Source: Natrinema gari JCM 14663 (lineage in GTDB: Archaea > Halobacteriota > Halobacteria > Halobacteriales > Natrialbaceae). Taken from it: DNA of 64,000 nucleotides. The notes below the pieces were generated by a model that had not been told where the DNA came from, ran no database searches, and worked only from the letters and a program-made list of their open reading frames with translations. The stretch spans positions 48,157 through 112,156 of the forward strand of contig NZ_AOIJ01000086.1 of NCBI RefSeq assembly GCF_000337175.1. The letters are read 5' to 3'. Shown here piece after piece: positions 44,021-53,020 of this stretch (positions are counted from its first letter, which is position 1; each line of letters starts with the position of its first letter). A program made the position numbers and the translations under genes.

Positions 44021-44173
44021 TATACCCCCCAACTCGGCGGCGACTTTTACCAGTATCGGACCGGGAAGGAATGTCAAATACCGAGACAGTATCGCCGTCG
44101 AGCCAGCGGGGCCGTCAGTCGACGCCGACCGGTGAAAGCAAGACTGATTGGTGCCGTCGGGTAAGACGGGTCA

Positions 44174-44623
44174 ATGACGGCCCTACGGGAGACGGTTATC
44201 GAGAACCGCGAGATGGTCCAGCCGAACCACGCCAACATGCTCGACGTGGCCCACGGCGGCAACGTGATGAAGTGGATGGACGAAGTGGGCGCGATGAGCG
44301 CGATGCGGTTTGCCGGCGAGATGTGTGTCACCGCGCGGGTCAATCAGATGAACTTCGAGCGGCCGATCCCCGTCGGCGACACGGCGTACATCACCGCCTA
44401 CGTGTACGATGCGGGCACCTCGAGCGTGAAAGTCCGTCTGATCGCCGAGCGGGAGAACCTCCAGACCCACGAGCGCGAGCGGACCACCGAATCGTATTTC
44501 GTCTACGTCGCGATCGACGAGGACAACACCCCGACGACGGTGCCCGAGTTGACCGTCGACACCGAGGAGGGTGAACGGCTTCGACGGGAGGCGCTCGCGG
44601 ACGACCTGGGGCGGGCCGACTGA
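44174..44623 (+). CDS. acyl-CoA thioesterase (hotdog fold)
   Basis: 149 residues. N-H-A-N-M-L-D-V-A-H-G-G-N-V-M-K-W-M-D-E-V-G is the hallmark helix of the YciA/BFIT-like hotdog thioesterases with the conserved Asp/His, followed by strands CVTARVNQMNFERPIPVGD and KVRLIAERENLQ. It hydrolyses acyl-CoA to acid and CoA; chain length is not predictable. Divergent from the TraB gene. Confidence 0.85.
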   Translation: MTALRETVIENREMVQPNHANMLDVAHGGNVMKWMDEVGAMSAMRFAGEMCVTARVNQMNFERPIPVGDTAYITAYVYDAGTSSVKVRLIAERENLQTHERERTTESYFVYVAIDEDNTPTTVPELTVDTEEGERLRREALADDLGRAD

Positions 44624-44891
44624 TCGATTCGACGCAGGCGTCACAAGCATTACCATCGGAAACCGCGGACAACAGTGTGTCATCCGACGCGGATCGGCGT
44701 TTTCACTGCGGTGCTGTCGCCGCTGGCTGGCGTCCGGTTTCGGTCCTGTTTTTGTCTCGAGCCCCGCTATAGTGGCCGGTCCACGACTGGGATCGGCTCG
44801 AGTCCTGCCGAACGCCGCTAACACGATGTTATCCGGTTCGGATGAGAACTACTATACCGGTTCACGAAGTAGGGAGTACATAGACCGACAG

Positions 44892-45242
44892 ATGTCCTCT
44901 CCGCAAGCGAAAGCCCGCGAACAACACGACGACGCCTGTCCCGTCATCGCCTCCCTCGAGCAGATCGGCTCCAAGTGGCGGCTGGCGGTACTCCACGAAC
45001 TGCTGGACGGCGAACAGCGGTTTAACGAACTCAAGCGATCGACCGACGCGAACGCCCGCACCCTCTCGCGCGTGCTCGACGACCTCGGCGAGATGGGGTT
45101 CGTCGAACGCCGCATCGAGGAGGACGCTCCCATCGCGACCTACTACAGCCTCACCGACAAGGGCGAGTCCCTCGAGCCGGTCTTCGGCGAAATCGAGTGC
45201 TGGGCGGGAAGCTGGCTCGAAGAAAGCGCGCTCGAGGTCTGA
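44892..45242 (+). CDS. HxlR-family winged-helix regulator
   Basis: 116 residues starting MSSPQAKAREQHDD. The HxlR pattern is clear: CPVIASLEQIGSKWRLAVLHEL (conserved Cys and W), FNELKRSTDANARTLSRVLDDLGEMGFVERR (recognition helix) and YSLTDKGESLEPVFGEI. It binds DNA as a dimer; the single Cys (residue ~16) may respond to oxidants or aldehydes, as in relatives. The frame extends further upstream; this ATG was chosen from the family start. A direct-repeat copy (45292-45311) lies just behind the gene. Confidence 0.82.
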   Translation: MSSPQAKAREQHDDACPVIASLEQIGSKWRLAVLHELLDGEQRFNELKRSTDANARTLSRVLDDLGEMGFVERRIEEDAPIATYYSLTDKGESLEPVFGEIECWAGSWLEESALEV

Positions 45243-45291
45243 GAGACGGCCATACCGCTCGGTGAACTACCGGGAATGGATCGGACAGCTC

Positions 45292-45311
45292 TGGTGAATC
45301 GCTGTACGGCG
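45292..45311 (+). repeat. 20-bp direct repeat, copy A
   Basis: Starts tggtgaatcgctg and ends acggcg; 19 of 20 bases equal copy B at 45863-45882. The two flank the AT-rich lipoprotein gene. A shorter inverted match (ctctggtgaatcgc, 14 bp at 45289-45302) is found at 46952-46965. Confidence 0.5.
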
Positions 45312-45482
45312 TGTAACGGCCGAGATGACTGCAGGGTGGGATCGTGGATATTACGTAATCAAAACTACTAGGAGTGGGCGGGAAACGTTGTACACTCGTG
45401 ATGAAGGACAAACATTTGATCTTGATGTTGATGTCACTCCATTGAACGACAGATAGAAGTAGGATCGAAAACACCGTTTTAT

Positions 45483-45854
45483 ATGAATCGAAGAAGAACA
45501 ATCAAAAAAATAAGTTCGATATCAGTATGCTCTCTTTTCGGTGGATGCGGTTATTTTGATCAGAGTTCCGTATCTATTGTAATAATGAATAGATCAGGCG
45601 AGGAGATCAGTCTGCAGATATCACTATCTCATGAAGGAGGAGAAGTTTATTCGAACAATTATAGTTTAGAACCCGGTAGTGAAATACGCGAAAATAGTAT
45701 TGCCACTGGAAGACGTTATACTGTAACTGCAACTGTAAATGAGTCCGAGTGGTACACGCATACATTAGAAATGCAAGGATGTGAGGAACAGCTGCTTACA
45801 GTCAGTATTCTCAGAGATAAATCCGTAGATTTCGGGAATAACGTCTGTAGTTGA
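45483..45854 (+). CDS. small AT-rich putative lipoprotein
   Basis: 123 residues. MNRRRTIKKISSISVCSLFGGC is a short basic/hydrophobic signal ending in a lipobox-like LFGGC, so the mature protein may be lipid-anchored outside. It has a beta-rich body (SVSIVIMNRSGEEISLQISLSH, YTVTATVNES, LLTVSILRDKSVDF) and three Cys. Codon use is much more AT-rich than the neighbours, a sign of recent transfer, and the gene is framed by two 20-bp direct repeats (45292, 45863). No family recognised. Confidence 0.6.
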   Translation: MNRRRTIKKISSISVCSLFGGCGYFDQSSVSIVIMNRSGEEISLQISLSHEGGEVYSNNYSLEPGSEIRENSIATGRRYTVTATVNESEWYTHTLEMQGCEEQLLTVSILRDKSVDFGNNVCS

Positions 45855-45862
45855 TTTGGTTT

Positions 45863-45882
45863 TGGTGAATCGCTGGACGGCG
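45863..45882 (+). repeat. 20-bp direct repeat, copy B
   Basis: tggtgaatcgctg then gacggcg; differs from copy A (45292-45311) at one base. Confidence 0.5.
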
Positions 45883-45999
45883 GAGATCTTCGGTGAGAAA
45901 CTACGCTGCTTGAGGCGTCATACTGGGATGATTTGACTGTGACGTAGAAGATTTCGGCAGTGACGAAGCAGATAGACGCTCTCACAATGCCTCAGAACA

Positions 46000-46935
46000 C
46001 TATAGTAAGCGTTAGAAATAATTGCCCACTTTTGGAATCGAAAAGTTGGTCTAGAGCGGTATCGATCGCGGTGGTTAGTTGCTCAAGCGAGTCAAAGAAT
46101 CGGTTGCTGAGAGCGTTTTGGAGTTGTCGCCAGCACTCTTCGACCGGATTGAGTTGCGGCGAATACGACGGTAACGTGACGAAGGCGAGGTCGTCACGGG
46201 CCGCCAGGTCCGTGACGGCCGACGCCTGGAAATACGGCGCACCATCTAGCACGACGATCAAGTCTTCTCTGAATTCGTTGCATAACGCGAGAATGAAATG
46301 TTTCGTGTGATCGGCGGTAACGTACTCGGTGAATCGTGAAAAGAAGCACCCGCCGTCTTCGGTGATCGCGCCGAGCAGACACGTCCAGTCGCGTTGACCG
46401 GAGAGTTCGACGCTCGACCGCGTGCCGCGTGGTTTCCGCGCGGCACGCGACCGAGCGGGACGGATTTCTTGGTTTGGTCGATGCAGACTATTTTGACGTC
46501 CATCTCCGATCGCTTTTTTGATCTCGTCGTAGAATCCCTCTTGGTCGGATTCTTCGGCTTTGGCGGCTCTACGGCGTTGTTTTTGATAGCTTAGTCCAGC
46601 TTCTTTGAGCAACCGCCGACAACTCGGGTAGGAGTACTCGACATCGTAGATATCTTCAAGAAACTCCTGGACGAGCGCCGGCGTCCACGCCGGCGCGTCA
46701 ATCCCGACCTCTTCGGGCGGTTGGTGAACGGTTTGCTCGAATTCTTTTTGCTGCGATTCTGAGAGTTTTCGTTTTCTTCCGGATCTATGAGCATCAGATA
46801 CAGCTTGCTCAAGCGGTTCGTCCGTATCAAGTCGCATCAGCCAGCTGTAGATTGTTCTTCGACAGAAATCTCGTCGAGATGGTCCATTAACTACAGCAAC
46901 AATCTCTGAGCGGAAGATTCTAACGGTTACTATAG
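46000..46935 (-). mobile_element. decayed IS630-type insertion sequence
   Basis: Bounded by inverted repeats: ctatagtaagcgttagaa (46000-46017) and, on the other strand, ctatagtaaccgttagaa (46918-46935), 17 of 18 bases the same. About 0.93 kb lies between, short for this group, because the transposase gene has lost part of its 5' end. IS630 elements insert at TA; both ends carry TA. The transposase is no longer intact, so it can move only if helped. Confidence 0.75.
46012..46887 (-). pseudogene. IS630-family transposase, disrupted
   Basis: ATG at 46887 gives MDHLDEISVEE, then the frame breaks and the HTH end (RRTIYSWLMRLDTDEPL) appears in another frame, so an internal piece of the HTH is gone. 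The DDE domain is partly readable: SVELSGQRDWTCLLGAITED, LIVVLDGAPYFQASAV (second Asp) and LPSYSPQLNPVEECWRQL (Glu). The first catalytic Asp (VCIDQTKKS) is in a different frame at ~46440-46500, between two compensating shifts. Near the 3' end one extra T (~46035) changes the normal PKVGNYF end. At least three lesions make it non-functional. Confidence 0.75.
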
Positions 46936-47051
46936 AACCCGGAGCTGTATGGCGATTCACCAGAGCCGATCGGACGGAATTTCTCACTGCAGAACAGGGA
47001 AGTACCCGACCAGCGGCCGTGCCGGAGCGAGCGTAGAGCGTGCGGTTCCCG

Positions 47052-47498
47052 TTAGCTCTCGGTCTCGAGTTCGACCAACTCGAGCGACCGATCGAGGTGA
47101 CAGACCTCGTGTGGCGGCTCGCCGATGATCTCGGCGATGCGGTACTCCTCGTCGAACGAGACGCCGTCGGGCTCGCAGTACTCGTGGCTCGGGCACTCGA
47201 CGTAGGGGCAGGGGCCGGGGAGGCTCGTCTTGCTGCCGGCGAAGGCACCCTTCGACGTGATGTTCGCGCGCGTCGCGGCTGGCTCGACTTCGACGGCGCG
47301 GACCCCGCCGGCGTGCATGGCACACTCGAGGGTTTGGGCGTTCTCCCGGACGGACGTGACGCGGTACTTCGTGCCCGGTTGGAGGTTGAGACACTGGCTG
47401 CGATAGGGACAGCCGGTACAGGCGTCGGCTTCCCCTTCGTAGACGAACTCGGTTCCTGGCTCGGCCAGCCGGGAGCCGATGAGCGTAACAGTCGACAT
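47052..47498 (-). CDS. UPF0179-family Cys-rich protein
   Basis: 148 residues from MSTVTLIGSRLAEPG. The pattern CTGCPYRSQCLNLQPGTKY with later CAMHAGGVRAVEV, PCPYVECPSHEYC identifies UPF0179, an archaeal family with seven or more conserved Cys that could bind metal or an Fe-S cluster. Function not established. It ends just beyond the IS630 remnant and is on the same strand as the DUF5820 gene upstream. Confidence 0.8.
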   Translation of the reverse strand: MSTVTLIGSRLAEPGTEFVYEGEADACTGCPYRSQCLNLQPGTKYRVTSVRENAQTLECAMHAGGVRAVEVEPAATRANITSKGAFAGSKTSLPGPCPYVECPSHEYCEPDGVSFDEEYRIAEIIGEPPHEVCHLDRSLELVELETES

Positions 47499-47592
47499 GG
47501 GACGTGGTAGTCGCCACTGGCGGTTAAGCGTCACGTCCCGTCGAGCGCCGGAAGATCGAGTGCGGATCAGCAGGCGATGCGGGTGGACCGAT

Positions 47593-48024
47593 TCAGCCGT
47601 CGGTCCCGTCGCCGGTGAGCTCGTCCAGTCGCTCGAAGTACGTCTCCCGGGGGACCTGGTACAGGTCTCGATAGTCGATCTCGCCGGCGTCGAACTGCCG
47701 GGCGAGTGCGATCGTTCGCTCGAGGGCGTCGTCCCGGGTCGGGTATCGCAGCGTCTCGTTCAGCGAAACGTCCGGCTCGAGGTAGAGCGTCACGAACCAG
47801 TCCGCGGAATCGACCGTATCGGCGGGGTTGACGCCGGGTCGGCGGGTTCGCTTGCCGTGGGTGAGATACAGCGTCGGCAGACAGGGAGCGGGGAAGTCCG
47901 CGGCGTTGAACACGTCCGGTCGGTACGCGAGGACGAGCCGTCCCTGCTCGCCCTGACTCCAGACGGTCCATGCGTCCGGGAGCCGCGAGCGGTCACCCAC
48001 GCCATCCGCATTCGTATCCGACAT
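47593..48024 (-). CDS. DUF5820-family haloarchaeal protein
   Basis: 143 residues from MSDTNADGVGDRSRLPDAW. Segments TVWSQGEQGRLVLAYRPDVFNAADFPAPCLPTLYLT and DWFVTLYLEPDVSLNE look like a beta sheet; the rest is helical. I associate this with DUF5820, unknown function. A TATA-box candidate was not obvious. It lies 94 bp upstream of the UPF0179 gene on the same strand, so the two may be co-transcribed. Confidence 0.6.
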   Translation of the reverse strand: MSDTNADGVGDRSRLPDAWTVWSQGEQGRLVLAYRPDVFNAADFPAPCLPTLYLTHGKRTRRPGVNPADTVDSADWFVTLYLEPDVSLNETLRYPTRDDALERTIALARQFDAGEIDYRDLYQVPRETYFERLDELTGDGTDG

Positions 48025-48635
48025 GGCTGGCGGTAGGTCCCCTCACCGTAAATCCCCGTCGCCACTGGTGTGGTCGGATGGCCGCTCGGTTCCGCTGGTC
48101 CGACGGCGGTGATGCCCGTTCGATGGGGCGCGCGCGAGCCGACGTGGACGCTGCAGGCCGATAATTTATATCAAATGAGGCCGAATATGCGGTGTGATAC
48201 CGAACATCAACACAGCGTGCTGGCAATATTCTCCCGGAATAAAGTCCTGACAAATACCTTTTGGGGCTAAGGTTAAGTAGCTGGATTACTCACTCATTAA
48301 ATACTATCGGTATCCGTTTGCCGGGCCGATCCACTCCGCGTCCGTCCCCGGCGCAGCGTTGCCCGATCCGCTGACGAGGCATCGCGCAACGCCGAGTGGT
48401 GATAGATGACATATGACACGGCAAATCGCCGCCGCCCACGAACGGGTTACGCTCCCCGAGCCCCCCCTCGAGGAGTCCGACGAACACGACGCGCTCACGT
48501 CGGGTGAACGCGAGGCGACGGATTCCGACGGTTCGGCCACGCGATGCCACGGCTGGTCGAACGACGTCTACGCAGTCCGCGGATCACGGACGACTGCACA
48601 GCAACCGGGGGAACCCCGCAACTGGCAATGATACC
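48025..48635. other. long upstream region of the PrkA operon
   Basis: Contains AT-rich possible promoter elements (caatattc ~48223, cattaaatac ~48293-48303) and no TATA box at the usual distance from the prkA start, so the operon probably has a leader of 200-350 nt. A 72-codon frame (48413-48631) lies inside it. Confidence 0.35.
48413..48631 (+). CDS. possible leader ORF of the PrkA operon
   Basis: ATG at 48413 gives MTRQIAAAHERVTLPEPPLE and a Ser/Asp/Glu-rich rest, ending TGA only 4 bases before the prkA ATG at 48636. Composition of the first half is coding-like. No family or domain is visible. It may be a short upstream cistron that couples translation of prkA, or chance. Confidence 0.3.
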   Translation: MTRQIAAAHERVTLPEPPLEESDEHDALTSGEREATDSDGSATRCHGWSNDVYAVRGSRTTAQQPGEPRNWQ

Positions 48636-50708
48636 ATGACCGGTGACATCGAAACACTCGAGCAGCTCAGTACGGATTACAAGGAATCGATGCCCGCGGA
48701 CCTTCGGGAAACCAAGTCCTTCGACTGGTACCTGGAGGTGGTCTACGAGGACCCGAAGGTGGCCCGTAACGCCCACCAGCGCGTCGCGGACATGTTCGAC
48801 TACTACGGCACGACCTACGACGAGACCGAAGGGATGGTCGAGTACCAACTCGCCAGCGAGGACCCGCTGGGTGACGGCGAGAACACCTTCTACGGGAAGG
48901 TCATCCACCAGTCGATCCACGAGTTCGTCAACAAGGTCAAGTCGGGTGCCCGCCGGCTGGGCCCAGAACGGCGAATCAAGCTGCTGCTCGGGCCGGTCGG
49001 CTCCGGCAAGTCCCATTTCGACAAGCAGGTCCGCAAGTACTTCGAGGACTACACGCTGCGGGACGACGGCCGGATGTACACCTTCCGGTGGACGAACCTC
49101 TGTGATGTCATCCAGGACCAGGACCCGGCCGACGACTCCGTCCGCTCCCCGATGAACCAGGACCCGCTCGTGCTCTTGCCCGTAGAGCAGCGCCAGCGGG
49201 TCATCGACGATCTCAACGAGAACCTCGACGCGCCTTACACCATCCAGAACGAGCAGGCGCTCGATCCGGAAAGCGAGTTCTACATGGACAAGCTGCTGGC
49301 CTACTACGAGGACGACCTCCAGCAGGTCTTAGAGAACCACGTCGAGATCGTCCGGTTCGTCGCCGACGAGAACAAGCGACAGGGCCTCGAGACCTTCGAG
49401 CCGAAGGACAAGAAGAACCAGGACGAGACCGAACTCACCGGCGACGTCAACTACTCGAAGATCGCCATCTACGGTGAGAGCGATCCGCGTGCGTTCGACT
49501 ACTCGGGGGCCTTCTGTAACGCGAACCGCGGCATCTTCTCCGGCGAGGAACTGCTCAAACTCCAGCGGGAGTTCCTCTACGACTTCCTCCATGCGACCCA
49601 GGAGCAGACGATCAAGCCCAAGAACAACCCCCGGATCGACATCGACCAGGTGATCGTCGGCCGGACGAACATGCCCGAGTACAAGGACAAGAAAGGCGAC
49701 GAGAAGATGGAAGCGTTCAATGACCGCACCAAGCGGATCGACTTCCCCTACGTTCTTTCCTACGAGGACGAGGCCAGCATCTACGAGAAGATGCTGCAAA
49801 ACGCCGACGTCCCCGACATCAACGTCGAGCCCCACACCCTGGAGATGGCTGGACTGTTCGGCGTTCTCACGCGTATCGAGGAGCCGGACACCGAGACCGT
49901 CGGGCTCCTCTCGAAGGCCAAGGCCTACAACGGCGAGATCGACGAGGGTGACGACATCGACACGAAGAAGCTCCGCGAGGAGGCCGAACTCAAGGCCGAG
50001 ATCGGCGAGGGCATGGTCGGAATCTCACCGCGCTTTATCGGCGACGAGATCGCCGAGGCGATTATGGACTCCAAACACCGCCAGCGCGGGTTCCTCTCGC
50101 CGCTGACGGTGTTCAACTTCTTCGAGGAGAACTTGGAACACCACGGCTCGATTCCGGAGGACAACTTCGAGACCTACTACCGCTACCTCGAGACGGTCCG
50201 CGAGGAATACAAGGAGCGGGCCATCGAGGACGTCCGCCACGCCCTCGCGTACGATATCGACGAGATCCAGCGCCAGGGCGAGAAGTACATGGACCACGTG
50301 ATGGCCTACATCGACGACGACACGATCGAAGACGAACTCACGGGTCGCGAACAGGAGCCCGACGAGACGTTCCTCCGGTCGGTCGAGGAGAAACTCGACA
50401 TTCCCGAGGACCGCAAGGAGGACTTCCGACAGGAAGTCTCCAACTGGGTCTCCCGCCGCGCCCGCGAGGGCGAGGCGTTCAACCCCCAGGACAACGAGCG
50501 CCTGCGCCGCGCCCTCGAGCGCAAGCTTTGGGAGGACAAGAAACACAACATCAACTTCTCCGCGCTGGTCAGCGCTAACGAGTTCGACGACGACGAGCGC
50601 TCCGCGTGGATCGACGCGCTGATCGAACAGGGCTACTCCGAGGGCGGTGCCAAGGAGGTGCTCGAGTTCGCCGGAGCGGAGGTCGCCAAAGCGGAGATGG
50701 ACGACTAA
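48636..50708 (+). CDS. prkA: PrkA-type serine/threonine protein kinase (first copy)
   Basis: 690 residues from MTGDIETLEQLSTDYK. The AAA+ core has Walker A GPVGSGKSHFDKQV (~115-130) and the PrkA hallmark region FCNANRGIFSGEELLKLQREFLYDFL; a C-terminal part (~540-690) with LSPLTVFNFFEENLEHH and EAFNPQDNERLRRALERKLWEDKKHNINF belongs to the PrkA kinase domain. The E. coli relative YeaG acts in stress and nitrogen-starvation responses. First gene of a four-gene operon with a second PrkA, YeaH and SpoVR. No membrane segment; it should be cytoplasmic. Confidence 0.9.
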   Translation: MTGDIETLEQLSTDYKESMPADLRETKSFDWYLEVVYEDPKVARNAHQRVADMFDYYGTTYDETEGMVEYQLASEDPLGDGENTFYGKVIHQSIHEFVNKVKSGARRLGPERRIKLLLGPVGSGKSHFDKQVRKYFEDYTLRDDGRMYTFRWTNLCDVIQDQDPADDSVRSPMNQDPLVLLPVEQRQRVIDDLNENLDAPYTIQNEQALDPESEFYMDKLLAYYEDDLQQVLENHVEIVRFVADENKRQGLETFEPKDKKNQDETELTGDVNYSKIAIYGESDPRAFDYSGAFCNANRGIFSGEELLKLQREFLYDFLHATQEQTIKPKNNPRIDIDQVIVGRTNMPEYKDKKGDEKMEAFNDRTKRIDFPYVLSYEDEASIYEKMLQNADVPDINVEPHTLEMAGLFGVLTRIEEPDTETVGLLSKAKAYNGEIDEGDDIDTKKLREEAELKAEIGEGMVGISPRFIGDEIAEAIMDSKHRQRGFLSPLTVFNFFEENLEHHGSIPEDNFETYYRYLETVREEYKERAIEDVRHALAYDIDEIQRQGEKYMDHVMAYIDDDTIEDELTGREQEPDETFLRSVEEKLDIPEDRKEDFRQEVSNWVSRRAREGEAFNPQDNERLRRALERKLWEDKKHNINFSALVSANEFDDDERSAWIDALIEQGYSEGGAKEVLEFAGAEVAKAEMDD

Positions 50709-50709
50709 C

Positions 50710-50733
50710 ATGAGCGAACACGAGGCCGACTAA
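50710..50733 (+). other. seven-codon minigene between the two prkA genes
   Basis: ATG AGC GAA CAC GAG GCC GAC TAA (MSEHEAD) sits between the prkA stop and the second prkA ATG. The motif gactaacatga occurs at both junctions, as if a start/stop unit had been duplicated. It could re-initiate ribosomes; otherwise it is a relic. Confidence 0.35.
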
Positions 50734-50734
50734 C

Positions 50735-53020
50735 ATGACCGGACACGACTACGTCACCGAGGCCGACCGCGCGCTCGAGGAAACCTACGAGGAGCCGATG
50801 TCCCTCGCGGCGTACGTCGATCGGATCTTCGAGAACCCGTCGATCGCCTCCCACGCCTCGAAGTACCTGCTCGAGGCGATCGAGGCCGCGGGTACGCGTA
50901 CGGTCGTCGAGGAGGGCGAGGAAAAGGAGCGCTACCGCTTCTTCGACGACCCGTACAACGACGGCGAGCACGCGATCCTCGGGAATACCGAGGTGCTCAA
51001 CAGGTTCGTCGACGACCTGCGGTCGATCGCTGCGGGCCGGGCGAAAGACGAGAAGATCATCTGGTTCGAGGGCCCGACCGCGACCGGCAAGTCCGAACTC
51101 AAACGCTGTCTGGTCAACGGCCTGCGCGAGTACTCGAAGACGCCCGATGGCCGTCGCTACACCGTCGAGTGGAACATCTCGACCGCCGAGGGCGGCGAGC
51201 GGGGGCTGAGCTACGGCGACGACGCAAGCGCCACCGACGAGCAGGACTGGTACGAGAGTCCCGTCCAGGCCCACCCGCTGTCGGTGTTTCCCACGGAGGT
51301 GCGGGACGATCTCCTCGAGCAACTCAACGCCGACCTCGACGACCACGTGCCGATCCAGGTCGACGCACAGCTCGATCCGTTCTCCCGGGAGGCGTACGAC
51401 TTCTTGGAGGAGCGCTACCGCCGGGCGGGCGAGGAGGAACTGTTCTCGGCGATCACGGACGAGAGCCACCTCCGCGTGAAAAATTACGTCGTCGACACGG
51501 GACAGGGTGTCGGGATCCTCCATTCGGAGGACGACGGCCCGCCCAAAGAACGGCTCGTCGGCTCGTGGATGCACGGCATGCTTCAGGAACTCGACTCGCG
51601 GGGCCGGAAGAACCCGCAGGCGTTCAGCTACGACGGCGTGCTCTCGCAGGGCAACGGTGTGCTGACGATCGTCGAGGACGCGGCCCAACACGCCGATCTC
51701 CTCCAGAAGCTGTTGAACGTCCCCGACGAGCAGTCGGTGAAGCTGGACAAAGGGATCGGGATGGACGTCGATTCACAGCTGCTGATCATCTCGAACCCCG
51801 ACCTCGAGGCCCAGCTCAACCAGCACGCCGATCGGAACGGGATGGACCCGCTGAAGGCGCTCAAGCGGCGGCTGGACAAACACCGCTTTGGCTATCTGAC
51901 GAATCTGAGCCTCGAGACGGAACTCATTCGCCGCGAGTTGACCAACGAGATGGCGGTCTGGGAGGCCGAGAGCTACGACGAACTCGCCGATCGGATTCGG
52001 GCCCCGGTGACGGTGACGGTCAAGGACCGCGACGGCGAGACGCGGGGACAGGAGTTCGCGCCGCACGCGATCGAGGCGGCCGCGCTGTACGCGGTCGTCA
52101 CGCGACTGGACGAAGAACACCTCCCGAACGGGCTCGATCTGGTCGATAAGGCCTTGATCTACGATCAGGGCTACCTCCAGGAGGGCGACAGCCGCCGCGA
52201 AAAGGACGAGTTCGACTTCGACGGGGACGGCAACGACGGCGATCACGGCATCCCGGTCACGTACACCCGGGACACGCTCGCGGAACTGCTCCAGACCGAC
52301 CGGGATCGCCACCACGCCGAGCTGTCGGTCGAGGACATCGTCATGCCCCGCGACGTGTTAAACGCCATGGTCGAGGGGCTGATCGACGCGCCGGTCTTCT
52401 CGACGGGTGAGCGCTCGGAGTTCGAGAACCGCGTCGTGCCCGTGAAAAACTACATCTACGACCAACAGGAGAGCGATGTCATCGAGGCCATCATGCACGA
52501 CAAACGCGTCGACGAGGAGACCGTCGCCGAGTACGTCGAACACGTCTACGCCTGGGAGACCGAGGAGCCGCTGTACAACGACCGCGGGGAGCGCGTCGAG
52601 CCCGATCCGCTGACGATGAAGCTGTTCGAGATCGAGCACCTCGGCCGGTTCTCCGAGAGCGGGTACGACGGGAACCAGCCCCGCGAGAGCGTCCGGAACT
52701 TCCGCCGCGAGAAGGTCATCACGTCGCTGAACCGCCACGCCTGGGAGCACCGCGATGAGGACTTCGCCGTCGAAGACGTCGATCTCACCGCGATCCCGGT
52801 GATCAAGACCGTCCTCGAGAGCCACGACTGGGACGACGTCGAGCGGACCTTCGAGGACTTCGACCCGCGCCAGTGGAGCGACCCGCCAAGCGGGACCGAG
52901 ACGGCCACCGTCAAGGAGAGTACGATCGACACGATGGTCGATCTCTTCGGCTACTCGCCGGCGTCGGCCGAACTGACCAGCAGACACGTTATGGGACAGG
53001 TGAGCTACAGATGGGACTGA
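50735..53020 (+). CDS. prkA: PrkA-type serine/threonine protein kinase (second, diverged copy)
   Basis: 761 residues from [18 protein letters not shown]. Walker A is [12 protein letters not shown] (~110-122). The AAA part includes [32 protein letters not shown] and [30 protein letters not shown]. About 70 residues longer than the first copy and clearly diverged, so the pair probably forms two specialised subunits or kinases. Its stop overlaps the YeaH start by 10 bases. Duplicate PrkA genes before yeaH and spoVR are known in haloarchaea; substrate proteins are not known. Confidence 0.85.
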   Translation: MTGHDYVTEADRALEETYEEPMSLAAYVDRIFENPSIASHASKYLLEAIEAAGTRTVVEEGEEKERYRFFDDPYNDGEHAILGNTEVLNRFVDDLRSIAAGRAKDEKIIWFEGPTATGKSELKRCLVNGLREYSKTPDGRRYTVEWNISTAEGGERGLSYGDDASATDEQDWYESPVQAHPLSVFPTEVRDDLLEQLNADLDDHVPIQVDAQLDPFSREAYDFLEERYRRAGEEELFSAITDESHLRVKNYVVDTGQGVGILHSEDDGPPKERLVGSWMHGMLQELDSRGRKNPQAFSYDGVLSQGNGVLTIVEDAAQHADLLQKLLNVPDEQSVKLDKGIGMDVDSQLLIISNPDLEAQLNQHADRNGMDPLKALKRRLDKHRFGYLTNLSLETELIRRELTNEMAVWEAESYDELADRIRAPVTVTVKDRDGETRGQEFAPHAIEAAALYAVVTRLDEEHLPNGLDLVDKALIYDQGYLQEGDSRREKDEFDFDGDGNDGDHGIPVTYTRDTLAELLQTDRDRHHAELSVEDIVMPRDVLNAMVEGLIDAPVFSTGERSEFENRVVPVKNYIYDQQESDVIEAIMHDKRVDEETVAEYVEHVYAWETEEPLYNDRGERVEPDPLTMKLFEIEHLGRFSESGYDGNQPRESVRNFRREKVITSLNRHAWEHRDEDFAVEDVDLTAIPVIKTVLESHDWDDVERTFEDFDPRQWSDPPSGTETATVKESTIDTMVDLFGYSPASAELTSRHVMGQVSYRWD

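Noticed and set aside
46888..47323. N-terminal extension of the transposase frame
   Set aside because: Antisense to the UPF0179 gene and outside the IS ends; only the part inside 46012-46887 belongs to the transposase.
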